Below are positions 37,248-47,893 of a stretch of 64,000 nt of DNA, one piece after another (position 1 is the stretch's first letter; the number at the start of each line of letters is the position of its first letter). The notes beneath the pieces are model-generated. The model was not told the DNA's origin, made no database searches, and saw only the letters and a program-made list of their open reading frames with translations. The position numbers and the translations under genes were made by a program. Source of the stretch: Chroococcus sp. FPU101 (lineage in GTDB: Bacteria > Cyanobacteriota > Cyanobacteriia > Cyanobacteriales > Microcystaceae); contig NZ_BLJI01000016.1 in NCBI RefSeq assembly GCF_017312365.1, positions 29,641 through 93,640 of the forward strand, in the 5' to 3' direction.

Positions 37248-37859
37248 ATGTCGCTCAATCTTTTCGAGATCAAAGTTATTTTAGAAGCAGCGATCCTACG
37301 TTGTGAACAGGTGGGATATCCTTTAAATGAGCAGCAAAAGGCAATTTTATTAGAAACGGTTCTAGAAAGTCTCAATCCCACCACACAAAATCCTTTAGAT
37401 GAATTGAGTTTAGAGCAACGTCAAACTCTTTTAGAATTTATCTTTGAACAAGAACAAAAAAATCTTTCATGGAAAGCCAGTTTATTGAATGATTGGCTCA
37501 ATAATCAAGATTCAGGTAATGTACAATTTATTCGTGAAACCTATGGACTCGGTTGGCTAAATCGCGTTCAACCCATTCACTGGAAAGAATATCTCGAACA
37601 ATTACAGATTACTCGACAAAAATTACAAATCGGCGATCGCATTGAAGTATCTAACCGTCTTTGGGAATGGGTACAAGACAATGATTTATTAACACAAGAC
37701 TGGTATATTTGTCAAGTGGTAGGCTTAACTGATATTGAAGATGGGGAATCAAGTTATACGAATTGTCTAATTCGCTTTGACAATGGTGCAGAATTTGAGA
37801 TTGAAGGGATTTATCAATGGAATCAAGGAAATTGGCGTTTTTCTAAGCCACAGAACTGA
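37248..37859 (+). CDS. Conserved cyanobacterial hypothetical protein
   Basis: This 203-residue soluble protein is acidic and Gln/Glu/Leu-rich in its first two thirds (helical, LNLFEIKVILEAAILRCEQ) and ends in a small beta-rich region (GDRIEVSNRLWEWVQDNDLL, CLIRFDNGAEFEIEGIYQWN) with the look of an SH3-like domain. It was not assigned to a named family. The next gene begins 14 bases downstream, so they may be co-transcribed. Confidence 0.6.
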   Translation: MSLNLFEIKVILEAAILRCEQVGYPLNEQQKAILLETVLESLNPTTQNPLDELSLEQRQTLLEFIFEQEQKNLSWKASLLNDWLNNQDSGNVQFIRETYGLGWLNRVQPIHWKEYLEQLQITRQKLQIGDRIEVSNRLWEWVQDNDLLTQDWYICQVVGLTDIEDGESSYTNCLIRFDNGAEFEIEGIYQWNQGNWRFSKPQN

Positions 37860-37873
37860 TTAAGCGATATTTT

Positions 37874-38500
37874 ATGACTATCTTACGACTCTATAAACGA
37901 TCTTTCGTTCAGATTAATATTCTATTTTTATTTTTTATAGCAGGTGTCATTTTACTGGCTAATTCACAGCATATCCCACCTGTCATCCTCTTTTGGCCAC
38001 CCCCAACTCCTTATCCCCGCAGTCAATGGCTATTTACCCATACGTTTCAAATTTTATGCTGTGTTTCACCTTTAGTTTGTGCTTTTACCTTCTTTTTATT
38101 AAATAAGATAGTCCCTAATCATCCCAAAAATAGCTTTTTTTTCGCCTCTACCTTGATCATGGGCTTTTTTTGGTTGAACGAAATTTATCGATTTCATATT
38201 ATTCTTCTCTCCTTCGGATTAGCCAAAATTCTCTCCATTATGGTATTCAGTATGGTTTTTTGTGCTTATTTGTTAATGTTTTGGCGACAGCTTCAGCAGA
38301 CAAGATATTGGATTTTCGCACTAGGAATGATTTTACTCTTTGTAGCAATTTTGATCGATAGCCTACATTTAAAGAATTATCAATTAGCAAGTGTTTTAGA
38401 AGGAATCCCTAAACTCCTAAGCGGGGTTAATCTAGCACTGTATTTCTGGGACACTTGTCAAAAAGAGCTTTTGCAGACTTTTAAATTGGTTAAATCATGA
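37874..38500 (+). CDS. Membrane protein of unknown function
   Basis: The 208 residues contain about six hydrophobic spans (INILFLFFIAGVILLA, FQILCCVSPLVCAFTFFLL, and further spans to residue 190). No catalytic or transport motif is recognisable. It follows the preceding hypothetical gene by 14 bases, which suggests shared transcription. Confidence 0.55.
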   Translation: MTILRLYKRSFVQINILFLFFIAGVILLANSQHIPPVILFWPPPTPYPRSQWLFTHTFQILCCVSPLVCAFTFFLLNKIVPNHPKNSFFFASTLIMGFFWLNEIYRFHIILLSFGLAKILSIMVFSMVFCAYLLMFWRQLQQTRYWIFALGMILLFVAILIDSLHLKNYQLASVLEGIPKLLSGVNLALYFWDTCQKELLQTFKLVKS

Positions 38501-38514
38501 TTATCTTAAATTTC

Positions 38515-38994
38515 CTAATCATTATTTTCTAACCCATAAAAATCTTCATCCAAAATTTGCTCAACCGAAAAAGGACAAGTTTCAGGATATTCATCAGCTT
38601 TAGGAATACGCACCCCCAAGATGGCATTCTGACTATTTTTGATGGCTAATTTTCTAGCATTTGGGTAAGCTGATTGAATTGCTGTATCAAGAGAAGATTT
38701 AAAAGAGGGTGAATCTTGTAAACTTTTTTCAATATGTAAACGATGTTCATTGATTAATTCATGCCATTTATTTTTCATCATCTCTGGTGCATTTTGTTGT
38801 ACCCTTAATCTCAGAAGATGTGCTAAAAGAATGACTAAATTACTCTCTAAAGATCTTTGATCGGATTTACCTAAGTCTGCTAATTCCTCAATCAGATGAT
38901 CGATGTCTAATGCGTTAAAATCACGGTTTTTTAATGATGCGATCGTTTGTTCGATCCAGAGTTGAAAATCTTGCTCGTATAGCGGTTGAGACAT
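38515..38994 (-). CDS. DUF29 family protein
   Basis: The 159-residue protein has the family pattern YEQDFQLWIEQTIASLKNRD, LDIDHLIEELADLGKSDQRS, LVILLAHLLRLRVQ and the final ILDEDFYGL. DUF29 proteins are abundant, small and soluble in cyanobacteria, often in many copies; the function is unknown. The neighbour upstream on the same strand is the PhzF gene, whose stop is 21 bases before this start, so the two are likely one transcript. Confidence 0.92.
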   Translation of the reverse strand: MSQPLYEQDFQLWIEQTIASLKNRDFNALDIDHLIEELADLGKSDQRSLESNLVILLAHLLRLRVQQNAPEMMKNKWHELINEHRLHIEKSLQDSPSFKSSLDTAIQSAYPNARKLAIKNSQNAILGVRIPKADEYPETCPFSVEQILDEDFYGLENND

Positions 38995-39015
38995 TTTTCA
39001 ATAACTCCTATCTAA

Positions 39016-39933
39016 CTATAATTCAGGGATATTCATCGTACCTTCGCTGACCAATACAGAAGAACCACCCACGCGAACGGCTATAATTTGGTTATCCTGT
39101 TGATCTGCTTCTATCTTTAAGATACTCGGTCTACCCATTTCAAAACCTTGTTCAATCACCCATGCTAAAGTTTGATCAGATGAAGTGTCACGCATCGCTA
39201 GATATCCGGCTATTGCTGCTGCTGCTGAACCTGTCGCGGGATCTTCTACAATACCCATATTAGGGGCAAACATTCGCGATCGCACATCTGAGCCTTTTAA
39301 TTCGGGTTCAAAACAAAAAACATAGACAGCACTAGCCCAAGCATTCGATAATAAATTTTGCCATTGTTCTAGATTGAGTTTAACGCGCTCTATTGCGTCT
39401 CTGTTTCGTAGCGGAATAAACAGAAACGGAACCCCACAGGAAAATGCTTGAGGATAGTATTCATTATCTAGAAGATCATCCACCTCTAACGATAACATCT
39501 CAGCAAGTTTGGCAATAGAGGGAACTTCGGGCCCGACTTGGGGTATTTGAGATGCAGTTAACTCGCTATAAATGGGAACTCCGTCTTGTGATTTGATTTT
39601 AACGGGAACTAACCCTACTCCCTCTTCTAAATAAATCATGGTTTCATGACAATCTAGCACCAATTCACCGATCGCCGCTAAGATATAAGCAGTTCCGACG
39701 GTGGGATGTCCTGCGAAGGGTAATTCGGTTTGCGGGGTAAAAATACGAATGCGTCGAGTTCCTTGAGGAGTTTCTGGGGGAAAAACAAAAACCGTTTCTG
39801 AATAATTAAACTCTGCGGCAATTTTTTGCATTAATTCTGTGGGTATACCCTCAGCTTGGGGGAAGACTGCTAACGGGTTTCCTCCAAAAATTCGATCTGT
39901 AAAAACATCTGCTGTGAAAAATTGATATTGCAT
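39016..39933 (-). CDS. PhzF-family isomerase-like protein
   Basis: This 305-residue protein has the diaminopimelate-epimerase-like double fold of the PhzF family: FTDRIFGGNPLAVFP near the N-terminus, the catalytic Glu of NYSETVFVF, the LPFAGHPTVGTAY loop, and EDPATGSAAAAIAGYL near the C-terminus. PhzF itself isomerises an intermediate of phenazine synthesis, but most members have unknown substrates and phenazine genes are not nearby. Co-transcription with the DUF29 gene downstream is likely. Confidence 0.92.
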   Translation of the reverse strand: MQYQFFTADVFTDRIFGGNPLAVFPQAEGIPTELMQKIAAEFNYSETVFVFPPETPQGTRRIRIFTPQTELPFAGHPTVGTAYILAAIGELVLDCHETMIYLEEGVGLVPVKIKSQDGVPIYSELTASQIPQVGPEVPSIAKLAEMLSLEVDDLLDNEYYPQAFSCGVPFLFIPLRNRDAIERVKLNLEQWQNLLSNAWASAVYVFCFEPELKGSDVRSRMFAPNMGIVEDPATGSAAAAIAGYLAMRDTSSDQTLAWVIEQGFEMGRPSILKIEADQQDNQIIAVRVGGSSVLVSEGTMNIPEL

Positions 39934-40014
39934 TTTTAGATGCGAGCAACTAAATTATACTAAAATTGTAATACGTCTTACTTTTCTCTCCTCATATCGT
40001 TCTATTTTGTCCCT

Positions 40015-40041
40015 CTTTGGGTATAGCAAAATCACCCAAAG
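40015..40041. repeat. Inverted repeat upstream of the TamB gene
   Basis: CTTTGGGT and ACCCAAAG are separated by 11 bases in the gap between the divergent PhzF and TamB genes. It is placed where an operator might lie, but it may also be an ordinary stem-loop. Confidence 0.35.
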
Positions 40042-40197
40042 ATACGCTAACTTTAATTTTGTTCGGATTGGGAACAAGATACAGGTAACGAGCAACAGTT
40101 AACTGTAAGCAGTGCATTTAGTTTCTGGTAGTTCCATCCTATGAAGATACGCTTTAAAATTCACTGTATTTTCGGTGGTTGAGAACGAGGAAATAAA

Positions 40198-43100
40198 ATG
40201 ACTAACCCAAACACTCCCCCAGAACCTCCTAATCGTTCAGTTTTTCTGTTACGCTTATGGCAATTTGCTAGACGACCCTCTACACTCATTATTGGGGGAA
40301 CACTTGCTGCTTTAGGTGTTGTTGGTGTTATCGGTTTACAGTATTTTGTTTATCAAAGATTGTCTCCGTTACTAGAAGAACAACTGAGTAACACGCTAAA
40401 AAGAGATGTTAATATTGGTGAAGTCGAGAACTTTTATTTATTAGGTGTTCGCTTAGGTGAAACGTCGATCCCTGCAACCGCAAAAAATCAAGATAGTTTA
40501 GAGGTTCAAAATATTGATGTCGGAATTAATCTACTTCCTTTTTTAATTGGTCGTCCCATTGGAATAAATATTACATTAATCGATCCCAATCTGTACTTAG
40601 CACAAAATGCACAGGGAAATTGGCAGCCATTTGGAATCAAATTACCAGAACAACAAAGAAAAAATCAGCTTTATTTTGCAGTTAACGTCAATGTCAAAGA
40701 CGGTGATATTGCCTTAAAACCTAAAGCTTTACCCAGTCCGATTACTATAGCAGTTGATGGAAAAGGTAAATATACAAAGACTCAAAATCAGCAATTAGAC
40801 TATGATTTAGCAGCAAAAGTATTAAATAGTAATATTAAGGCGAAAGGAACGACTGTTATTGAAACAGGGACAAATGAATTACAGCTTGTTATTGAACAAT
40901 TAGATTTAGGAAAACTTGCTACACTCATTCCAAATAAAAAAGATTCTTTTCAACTCAAGCAGGGACAAATTGGTGCTGATGTTTCTTTAGATATGCCTTC
41001 TTTTGATGAAATTCAAAAAACCGAAGGAAATGGAGAAATCAATCTTCAACAAGTTGTTGCAAAACTTCCTCCTTTAAACGGATTACTTAGGGTAAATGCT
41101 AACTTTAAATTAGCTGGAAAAACTTTAGTCATTAATCAAGGACAACTTGGAATCGGAAAACTAAATGCTCAAGTGAAAGGAGATTTGGATTGGGAAAAAG
41201 GATATGATTTGGATATCATTTCTAGTTCCTTTGATGTGCCTCAACTTCTCTATGATTTAGCGGTTGATTTTCCGATTAAATTAACGGGAAAAGCCGATGC
41301 TAACCTCAAAGTAACAGGTTTAGTAGATCGTCCAATTATATCAGGTATTATTGATGGTAACAAAGCACTAAGTTTTGATAGGATTCCTCTAAAAGATGTC
41401 AAGGTTAGTTTACAAACGGATTTAGATCAAATTACCTTTCGTGGAATAGAAATTCAACCGACAGCAGGAGGAAATATTACAGGAAGTGGTGTCATTGGTT
41501 TAGGGATTATTAAATCTTTATCCAATGATCAAAAAGTTGATTGGAAAAAGATGCCAATCAGTCTTAATTATAAAGCTAATTTACCGAGCCAAAAAATTAT
41601 CAGTCCTTATGTTGTTCTTCCTGCAAGTACATCATTAGGCCAATTTGATGCAGTTGGAAAAGTCGGTGGAAAACTGGGTGCATTGGATGTAGATTTAAAA
41701 TGGAAAATACCTGATAACAATATAGAAAATAAAGTTGATCTTTGGGGTTCGGGACAAATTCAATATGTTAAAGAAGATCTAAAAGTTAGAAATACAGTTT
41801 TAAAAACAGAGGATGGTAGTTTAAATTTAGATGGCAATAGGAACTCTAAAACGAAATTATGGCAAGCGAATATTCTAGCTAATCAGTTTTTACTAAAGCC
41901 TTTTTTACCGATTTTGTGTCAGGAAGTTCCAAGCACTTGTGATTATGTACAAGAAATCAATACCCTACGACTTGAAAAAGCAAATTTAAAAGTAGACGGC
42001 AATTTAAAAGCGATTAATGCTAAGACGGTAAATGGTACTGGTACGGCTAATATTAGGATTAATGACGGTACATTAGCCTTTAATAGTCAACTGTCTAAAG
42101 GTGTTTTAAAAACTGCTGTGATCGCAAGTAATTTAGCAATCAATCCTTTTGTTCCTAAATTGACAGTTCCAGTCAGTTTAAAACAAAGTCGAATTAATTT
42201 CGCTGGGGAAATTGATGAGGTTTTGCAAGGAAAAATTCAAGGTTTAAATCGTTGGCAAGGAAACGGAGAATTTTTATTATCAGTTGACAATCGTCCCGTC
42301 ACTGCAACCGCTAAAATTAATCGAGGACTTGTTCAAGCATCCGCAACCGCATTAGAAGGATTTGATGTTTCTCCTTTCCTTCCAGATACGATTACAATTC
42401 CAGTCAGTTTAAGAAGATCACAAGTTAATATCACTGGTTCACTTTCAGAAATCTTAGAACCCAAGAAATTTAATCCGAGAAATTGGCAAGGAAGCGGACA
42501 AATTAATCTATTAGTCGATAATCATTCCGTACAGTCTAACGCGACTTTAAATCAAGGAATTCTCAATACATTTGTTATTACAGAGTCTGGAATTGATTTA
42601 TCTTCTTTCTTACCGAATACAACCGTTCCCGTCAGACTGGGAAACAGTAAGATTAACTTTTATGGTTCCATTGAACCGTTACTCAAAGGTTCACTTGAAT
42701 CTCTCAAACAATGGCAAGGAAACGGGGATGTACAACTATTAGTCAATAACCGCTCAGTTGATATAAATGCAAATGTTCGTCAAGGAATTGTACAAGCAGT
42801 AGCAAATACTTCTAGTTTTCCCCTCAATCCTTTTTTATCTCCCAAGATTTCTACTCCCATTAGTTTAGCTTCATCACGGGTGAATCTAACCAGTTCTTTA
42901 AATTCATTACTAACAGGGAAGATTCCCAACTTAAATACTTTAACAGGAACAGCCGATATTAATGTATTAGTCGATCAGAATTTAGTTAGAGCCGATGCTA
43001 ATTTAAAAAATGGATTTATCGAAGCAGTAGCACGCTCAGGTCGATTATCATTATCTAAACTCTTACCTAATCTACCGATTCCCGTCAATATAACTCAAAC

Positions 43101-46100
43101 GAGAGTTAACCTGACAGGAAATGCTCAAACGATTCTGACTTCAATTTTAAATCAGAAACCCGATTTTAGTAGTCTAACTGTTTTCGCTACTTCTGATCTT
43201 GCTGTAGCTAAAGGAAAAGTTGAAGCAGTTGCAAGACTCAACAATAATATCTGGACAAGTAGCCTCAATGCGATTAATCTAAATACAACTTATCTGATCA
43301 ATGAATTTAGCAATCTTAAAAAACAAGCACCTCTTCCCCCATTAAACGCGAGTCTCAATTTATCAGGGAATCTCAATTCTTTCCTCAATGGTGATGCAAA
43401 TATTCCGATTCAAGCGCAAAAAGTCTTTATTAAACTTGGTGAAAGCTTTTTACTAGCACAAGGTAGTCTTACACTCGCTAATCTACAAGAGCGTCCAGAT
43501 ATAGCAAACCTTAGATTAGATATTAATGCAAGTTCTAATTTAAGTCGTTTACCCGTTGAACAAATTTTAGCCATACTTCCCGTAAACTCCCAATTTCTCC
43601 CTAGTGAAGTCAAACTTGCAGGTATTGGGAAATTTCAAGGGAGACTACAAGGAACAAATCTTTTAACCGCATTAAACCAACCAGGAAGCATACAACTCAA
43701 TGGAAATGTTAGTTTAGCTGATTTTAGTTTAAACGATCGCGTTTTTGATTCCTATATCAGTGGCACTGTAAAAGCTGGAACTCAACAACAAATAGCGATT
43801 AATTTAAGAGGAAGACAGGATATTATTGCAGCAACACTCGATCCTTGTACTCGTTCTCAATGTATCGCACCCTATCTACCTCGATCCTTTGAATTCCAAC
43901 AAATTGCTAATACAAATCAACCCATCATCGCAAGAGGAAGACGAAATGGAGATATTCTTACTGCGACGATTCAAGAATTCCCCCTAGAAATTCTAAGAAT
44001 CGCCCCTGGAACAAACTATAATGTTTTGGGTTATTTAGGTGGCACCGTAAATGCTGACTTTGCACTAAATTTATTTACCCTCGAAGGTGAAGGAAATCTA
44101 TTTATTGATCAGCCTGCAGTTGGCACCATAAAAGGAAACGCTTTACAAGCCAATGTAATCTATCGTAATAATATTGCTCAAATCAATGATGCGACATTAA
44201 AGTTAGGTCGAAGTGTGTATAATATTGCGGGTGCATTTAATACCAGAACCCAAGAAATACAAGGACAACTGAATATCGCGCAAGGACACGTAGAAGACTT
44301 ATTTGCGGCCCTTAGTGTATCAGATATCGAAGGATTATTGAGAATCTTACAAGTTCAACAGAGAGAATATGCGTCATCTTCAACCGTAGAAACACAAAGC
44401 GTCGGAAATCCTAACGCGACAATTGCATCACAAGTCAACCTACTCGCAATTATAGAAGAACAAATTCGTCAACTCGCAAATCAAAGAGAAAAAGGAAGCG
44501 TTCCCACCGAATTAAATATCAGAGGTCGCTATAACGCTAACTTTACCATTGCAGGAACCTTAAAAAATCCCCAAGCCAATCTATCATTACAAGGAACGGG
44601 ATGGGAATGGTATCCACAAGCTCCTTATCCTGATATTGTAAAACCATTGGGATTAGTGATCATTGATCGTCAATTTATCCCCATCAACGAAGTAACATTA
44701 CAAGCGGGATTAAACAACGGAACACTTAACATCCAAACTGCAAGATTACAAATTCGAGATAGTCTTTTTGCACTAGAAGGAAGTTTTTCAACCCGTCAAA
44801 TCAGCAGTCGTTTCAAAGTCGATAATCTCTCATTAGATACGATCGGTGCTTTTGTCGAAATTCCAGGGGAACTATCGGGATCATTAAATGTCGATGGAGT
44901 CATTAAAGGAAACCCCTTTAACCCCGTAGTCGAAGGAAACTTTGCTTTAAATGACAGTGCAATCAGAGGACGAACCCTAGCACAAAATATCGCAGGATTT
45001 TTTAATTATACCAATGCTCGTTTTACCGTCCAGAGTGCTGGAACCGATTCTTTAGCTTTTTATGCAAGTGTTCCTTTTCCCGTAATTCCTGATACTAACG
45101 ACAAAATAGCAGTTAAAGCAAGATTAGGCACCGACGCTTTAGCATTACTCAATGTGATCACGCAAGATCAAATTACTTGGGTGGGTGGTGAAGGTGAAAT
45201 AGTTTTAAATGCAACGGGAAGACTCGATCTTACCGAAGGATTTACACTCAAGGATTTAGTAGCTGATGGTAACATCTTCCTCAATAATGCCATTCTTAGA
45301 AGTGCTGCTTTTCCCGAAGTTCTAACCGTTAATGGACTGATTAACCTCTCACCCGAACGCTTAGAAGTCAGACAATTATCGGGTACATTTGCTGAAAGTC
45401 AGATTGTTGTTGCTGGAATCTTACCCTTTTTTGAACCCGCAGCCGCCAGAAATAATCCCCTCACCGTACAGATAGAACAAGGTAGAATCAAATTAGAAAA
45501 CCTTTATGAGGGGGGAGTCGATGGTCGAGTTGTCGTCACGGGAACCGCTTTAAACCCGATCATTGGTGGTCAAGTTCAACTCAATAACGGTGAAATTTCT
45601 GTCCCTGAACAAAGACGAGACAATAATAGACAACCGCAACCCGTCGCTACTAACCGATGGTTACAAACCGCAAATCGACAAGCAAATCGAATTCCAGCAC
45701 GATTTAATGATTTTCAGGTTTCTTTTGCTAACTTAAGAGTCGAACAAGATCTCCTCTATGAATTTAACTTTGGTGGTGGTTTAACTTTAAATGGTGCAGT
45801 CAATGACTTGAAGAATCTTCGCGCTAATGGAGAGATTTTACTAGATAGAGGACGTTTTAGCTTCTTAGAGACTCGTTTTCTGCTGAACCGTCGTCACCAA
45901 AACCGTATTGTTTTTACTCCCGCGCAAGGCCTTTTTAATCCAGCATTGGATATCCAAATGAGAACTATTCTCACCGAGTTTGCCGAAGCAAGAGGGGGTA
46001 GCGAATTAGCCAGACAACGAAGATCAGAAAATAGTAATGAGATTCCCGATAATAGCTTAAACAGAGTACAACGGATTGACGTGACGCTGAGTTTAAATGG

Positions 46101-46620
46101 TCGCTTGAGTCAACTTTTCCCTAGTTTTGGTCGAGATGTCTACGAAGTCTGTCAAATTCGTCCTGAAAGTCCACCTATTCCCGAACAAATTAATTATACA
46201 GATGCACAACTCAAACAACTAGCGACCTGTCTTCAAGTCGTCGCTTTTTCAACGAATCAAAATACACCAACACCATTCTTAGGTAGTCCTCTAGTTCAAT
46301 TAAGCAGTAGTCCTCCGCGTAGTCAAGGGGAAATTGTTCGACTCTTAGGAGATCAGCTTTTAGGTTTGGTTGACTCGCTACAAGGGAAAAATACCGAACA
46401 ACTCATCGAAGCTGGTGTCGTACAGCTTGTGATTCCCCTATTGTTGCAAGGTTATGTCTATGATATTGAAAGTGCTGTCAGTAACCGCATTAAAGCAGCA
46501 GATTTTAATATTTTGCCCTATCTCCAAGCAGTGTATCGCGTTGGGGATGAATCTTTTGTCCGCTTCTCCTACGACTACAATTTTAATGAGTTTTCTGTTA
46601 GATACGAAACAAGATTTTAA
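40198..46620 (+). CDS. TamB / translocation and assembly module protein (DUF490), AsmA-like
   Basis: The 2140-residue protein is by far the longest in the window. One membrane span near residues 33-55 (LIIGGTLAALGVVGVIGLQY) anchors it to the inner membrane; the rest is a long series of beta-strand repeats (NGEINLQQ, GNVSLADF, WQGNGEF-like units) and the conserved C-terminal TamB domain ending RFSYDYNFNEFSVRYETRF. Known TamB proteins form a periplasm-spanning groove with the Omp85 protein TamA and move lipids or outer-membrane proteins; in cyanobacteria and plastids they are needed for envelope integrity (TIC236-like). No Omp85 gene lies beside it. Confidence 0.93.
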   Translation: MTNPNTPPEPPNRSVFLLRLWQFARRPSTLIIGGTLAALGVVGVIGLQYFVYQRLSPLLEEQLSNTLKRDVNIGEVENFYLLGVRLGETSIPATAKNQDSLEVQNIDVGINLLPFLIGRPIGINITLIDPNLYLAQNAQGNWQPFGIKLPEQQRKNQLYFAVNVNVKDGDIALKPKALPSPITIAVDGKGKYTKTQNQQLDYDLAAKVLNSNIKAKGTTVIETGTNELQLVIEQLDLGKLATLIPNKKDSFQLKQGQIGADVSLDMPSFDEIQKTEGNGEINLQQVVAKLPPLNGLLRVNANFKLAGKTLVINQGQLGIGKLNAQVKGDLDWEKGYDLDIISSSFDVPQLLYDLAVDFPIKLTGKADANLKVTGLVDRPIISGIIDGNKALSFDRIPLKDVKVSLQTDLDQITFRGIEIQPTAGGNITGSGVIGLGIIKSLSNDQKVDWKKMPISLNYKANLPSQKIISPYVVLPASTSLGQFDAVGKVGGKLGALDVDLKWKIPDNNIENKVDLWGSGQIQYVKEDLKVRNTVLKTEDGSLNLDGNRNSKTKLWQANILANQFLLKPFLPILCQEVPSTCDYVQEINTLRLEKANLKVDGNLKAINAKTVNGTGTANIRINDGTLAFNSQLSKGVLKTAVIASNLAINPFVPKLTVPVSLKQSRINFAGEIDEVLQGKIQGLNRWQGNGEFLLSVDNRPVTATAKINRGLVQASATALEGFDVSPFLPDTITIPVSLRRSQVNITGSLSEILEPKKFNPRNWQGSGQINLLVDNHSVQSNATLNQGILNTFVITESGIDLSSFLPNTTVPVRLGNSKINFYGSIEPLLKGSLESLKQWQGNGDVQLLVNNRSVDINANVRQGIVQAVANTSSFPLNPFLSPKISTPISLASSRVNLTSSLNSLLTGKIPNLNTLTGTADINVLVDQNLVRADANLKNGFIEAVARSGRLSLSKLLPNLPIPVNITQTRVNLTGNAQTILTSILNQKPDFSSLTVFATSDLAVAKGKVEAVARLNNNIWTSSLNAINLNTTYLINEFSNLKKQAPLPPLNASLNLSGNLNSFLNGDANIPIQAQKVFIKLGESFLLAQGSLTLANLQERPDIANLRLDINASSNLSRLPVEQILAILPVNSQFLPSEVKLAGIGKFQGRLQGTNLLTALNQPGSIQLNGNVSLADFSLNDRVFDSYISGTVKAGTQQQIAINLRGRQDIIAATLDPCTRSQCIAPYLPRSFEFQQIANTNQPIIARGRRNGDILTATIQEFPLEILRIAPGTNYNVLGYLGGTVNADFALNLFTLEGEGNLFIDQPAVGTIKGNALQANVIYRNNIAQINDATLKLGRSVYNIAGAFNTRTQEIQGQLNIAQGHVEDLFAALSVSDIEGLLRILQVQQREYASSSTVETQSVGNPNATIASQVNLLAIIEEQIRQLANQREKGSVPTELNIRGRYNANFTIAGTLKNPQANLSLQGTGWEWYPQAPYPDIVKPLGLVIIDRQFIPINEVTLQAGLNNGTLNIQTARLQIRDSLFALEGSFSTRQISSRFKVDNLSLDTIGAFVEIPGELSGSLNVDGVIKGNPFNPVVEGNFALNDSAIRGRTLAQNIAGFFNYTNARFTVQSAGTDSLAFYASVPFPVIPDTNDKIAVKARLGTDALALLNVITQDQITWVGGEGEIVLNATGRLDLTEGFTLKDLVADGNIFLNNAILRSAAFPEVLTVNGLINLSPERLEVRQLSGTFAESQIVVAGILPFFEPAAARNNPLTVQIEQGRIKLENLYEGGVDGRVVVTGTALNPIIGGQVQLNNGEISVPEQRRDNNRQPQPVATNRWLQTANRQANRIPARFNDFQVSFANLRVEQDLLYEFNFGGGLTLNGAVNDLKNLRANGEILLDRGRFSFLETRFLLNRRHQNRIVFTPAQGLFNPALDIQMRTILTEFAEARGGSELARQRRSENSNEIPDNSLNRVQRIDVTLSLNGRLSQLFPSFGRDVYEVCQIRPESPPIPEQINYTDAQLKQLATCLQVVAFSTNQNTPTPFLGSPLVQLSSSPPRSQGEIVRLLGDQLLGLVDSLQGKNTEQLIEAGVVQLVIPLLLQGYVYDIESAVSNRIKAADFNILPYLQAVYRVGDESFVRFSYDYNFNEFSVRYETRF

Positions 46621-46729
46621 GAGAAACGTAACAACTTTGTATCGATAGTCATTTCTTATTAATTTGTTTAGTCATTCGGGATTATCCTTAATAATTAAGA
46701 TCCCTCCTGTTTTGGTGGAGAGTATATTA

Positions 46730-47893
46730 ATGAATAAGGTAGCTGATCAAATAGAAAAAACATGGCTTGCTCATGTATCTGAAGAGCAATTAAAGGAAAA
46801 CGCACGACTTCCGATTGTACAGTGGTTAATTGGGGAAGATAAAGAGCGTTGGGAAACCTTGACTCCAGAACAACGAAATTTAGCAATTCAAGGTTTAAAC
46901 TATCGCTATCAAATCCTTAAACAGCATTATTTAGATCTGCCACCGACTCAAGCTTATCGAAATCTACTGAATCGTTTAAGTTCAATTGTATCACTCCGCC
47001 AAAAAATTAAAACTTGGGTGTCAATGAGTCGAGAACGACAACGCGCGATCGTCGATGTTGTTGAAGAAGTGATTCAAGAAATGTTGAAAAGCGATCGCTA
47101 TTTACAAAGTCAAATGAAATGGATCGCTCAATGTACCACCGACGAAAAAATGCGAAATAATCTTCTTTTTGCCAGTTTAGAAGAATATAGTCGGCGTTCG
47201 ATTAACAATCAAACCCTATTAATGTGTCGTTTTGTTAACTATTTACATCGTCAATCCCGTAGTGGTTTAACCCAATTGCCACAACATGAAAATATCCGTA
47301 TCCTATCAGAACAGGTCTTGTTTGATGAACCCGAAAACACGATTAGTTTATTAGATCATCAAGCATTGCGTCTTCATCAAGATCATCAATACTGGGAAGA
47401 CATTCAAACCACCCGCAATAAAGTACAAAAACGTTTTGAAGCTTATTTAGCCGAAAACTTGGGACAAGAGGCAGTGGATTGGTTAAAATTATATTTAGCA
47501 GGACAATCTCAAGAAGCGATCGCACAAATCCTCAATTTACCCATTAAACACATCTATCGTCTTAGAGAAAAAATCACCTATCATGCCATTCGTGTTTTTG
47601 CACTCAAAGAAGAATCTAACCTCGTTTTTGAATGGTTAGAAATTTCTCCAGAGAAACACAATTTAGGATTAACCCCTAAACAATGGGATCACTATTGGGA
47701 ACAATTAACCCCCTCTCAACAGCAAATTCTCAGTCAACTCAAAGACAACAAAAACTTAGAAGCGATCGCACAACTCTTGAATTTGAAACGTAGCCAAGTG
47801 ATTAAAGAATGGACACAATTATATTTAGCCGCGCAAGAGTTACGAACATCTTCCGTTCATTATGAATACAAAATCCACTCAACTGAACATTAG
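46730..47893 (+). CDS. HetZ-related protein
   Basis: From ATG 46730 the product has 387 residues: a helical N-terminal half (KVADQIEKTWLAHVSEEQLK, PIVQWLIGEDKERWETLTPE) and a C-terminal region with repeated helix-turn-helix-like segments (YLAGQSQEAIAQILNLPIKH, NLEAIAQLLNLKRSQVIKEW) as in sigma-factor region 4. This is the pattern of HetZ-related proteins, found also in cyanobacteria that make no heterocysts. A role in DNA binding is likely. It overlaps the next gene by 32 bases, which suggests translational coupling. Confidence 0.65.
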   Translation: MNKVADQIEKTWLAHVSEEQLKENARLPIVQWLIGEDKERWETLTPEQRNLAIQGLNYRYQILKQHYLDLPPTQAYRNLLNRLSSIVSLRQKIKTWVSMSRERQRAIVDVVEEVIQEMLKSDRYLQSQMKWIAQCTTDEKMRNNLLFASLEEYSRRSINNQTLLMCRFVNYLHRQSRSGLTQLPQHENIRILSEQVLFDEPENTISLLDHQALRLHQDHQYWEDIQTTRNKVQKRFEAYLAENLGQEAVDWLKLYLAGQSQEAIAQILNLPIKHIYRLREKITYHAIRVFALKEESNLVFEWLEISPEKHNLGLTPKQWDHYWEQLTPSQQQILSQLKDNKNLEAIAQLLNLKRSQVIKEWTQLYLAAQELRTSSVHYEYKIHSTEH

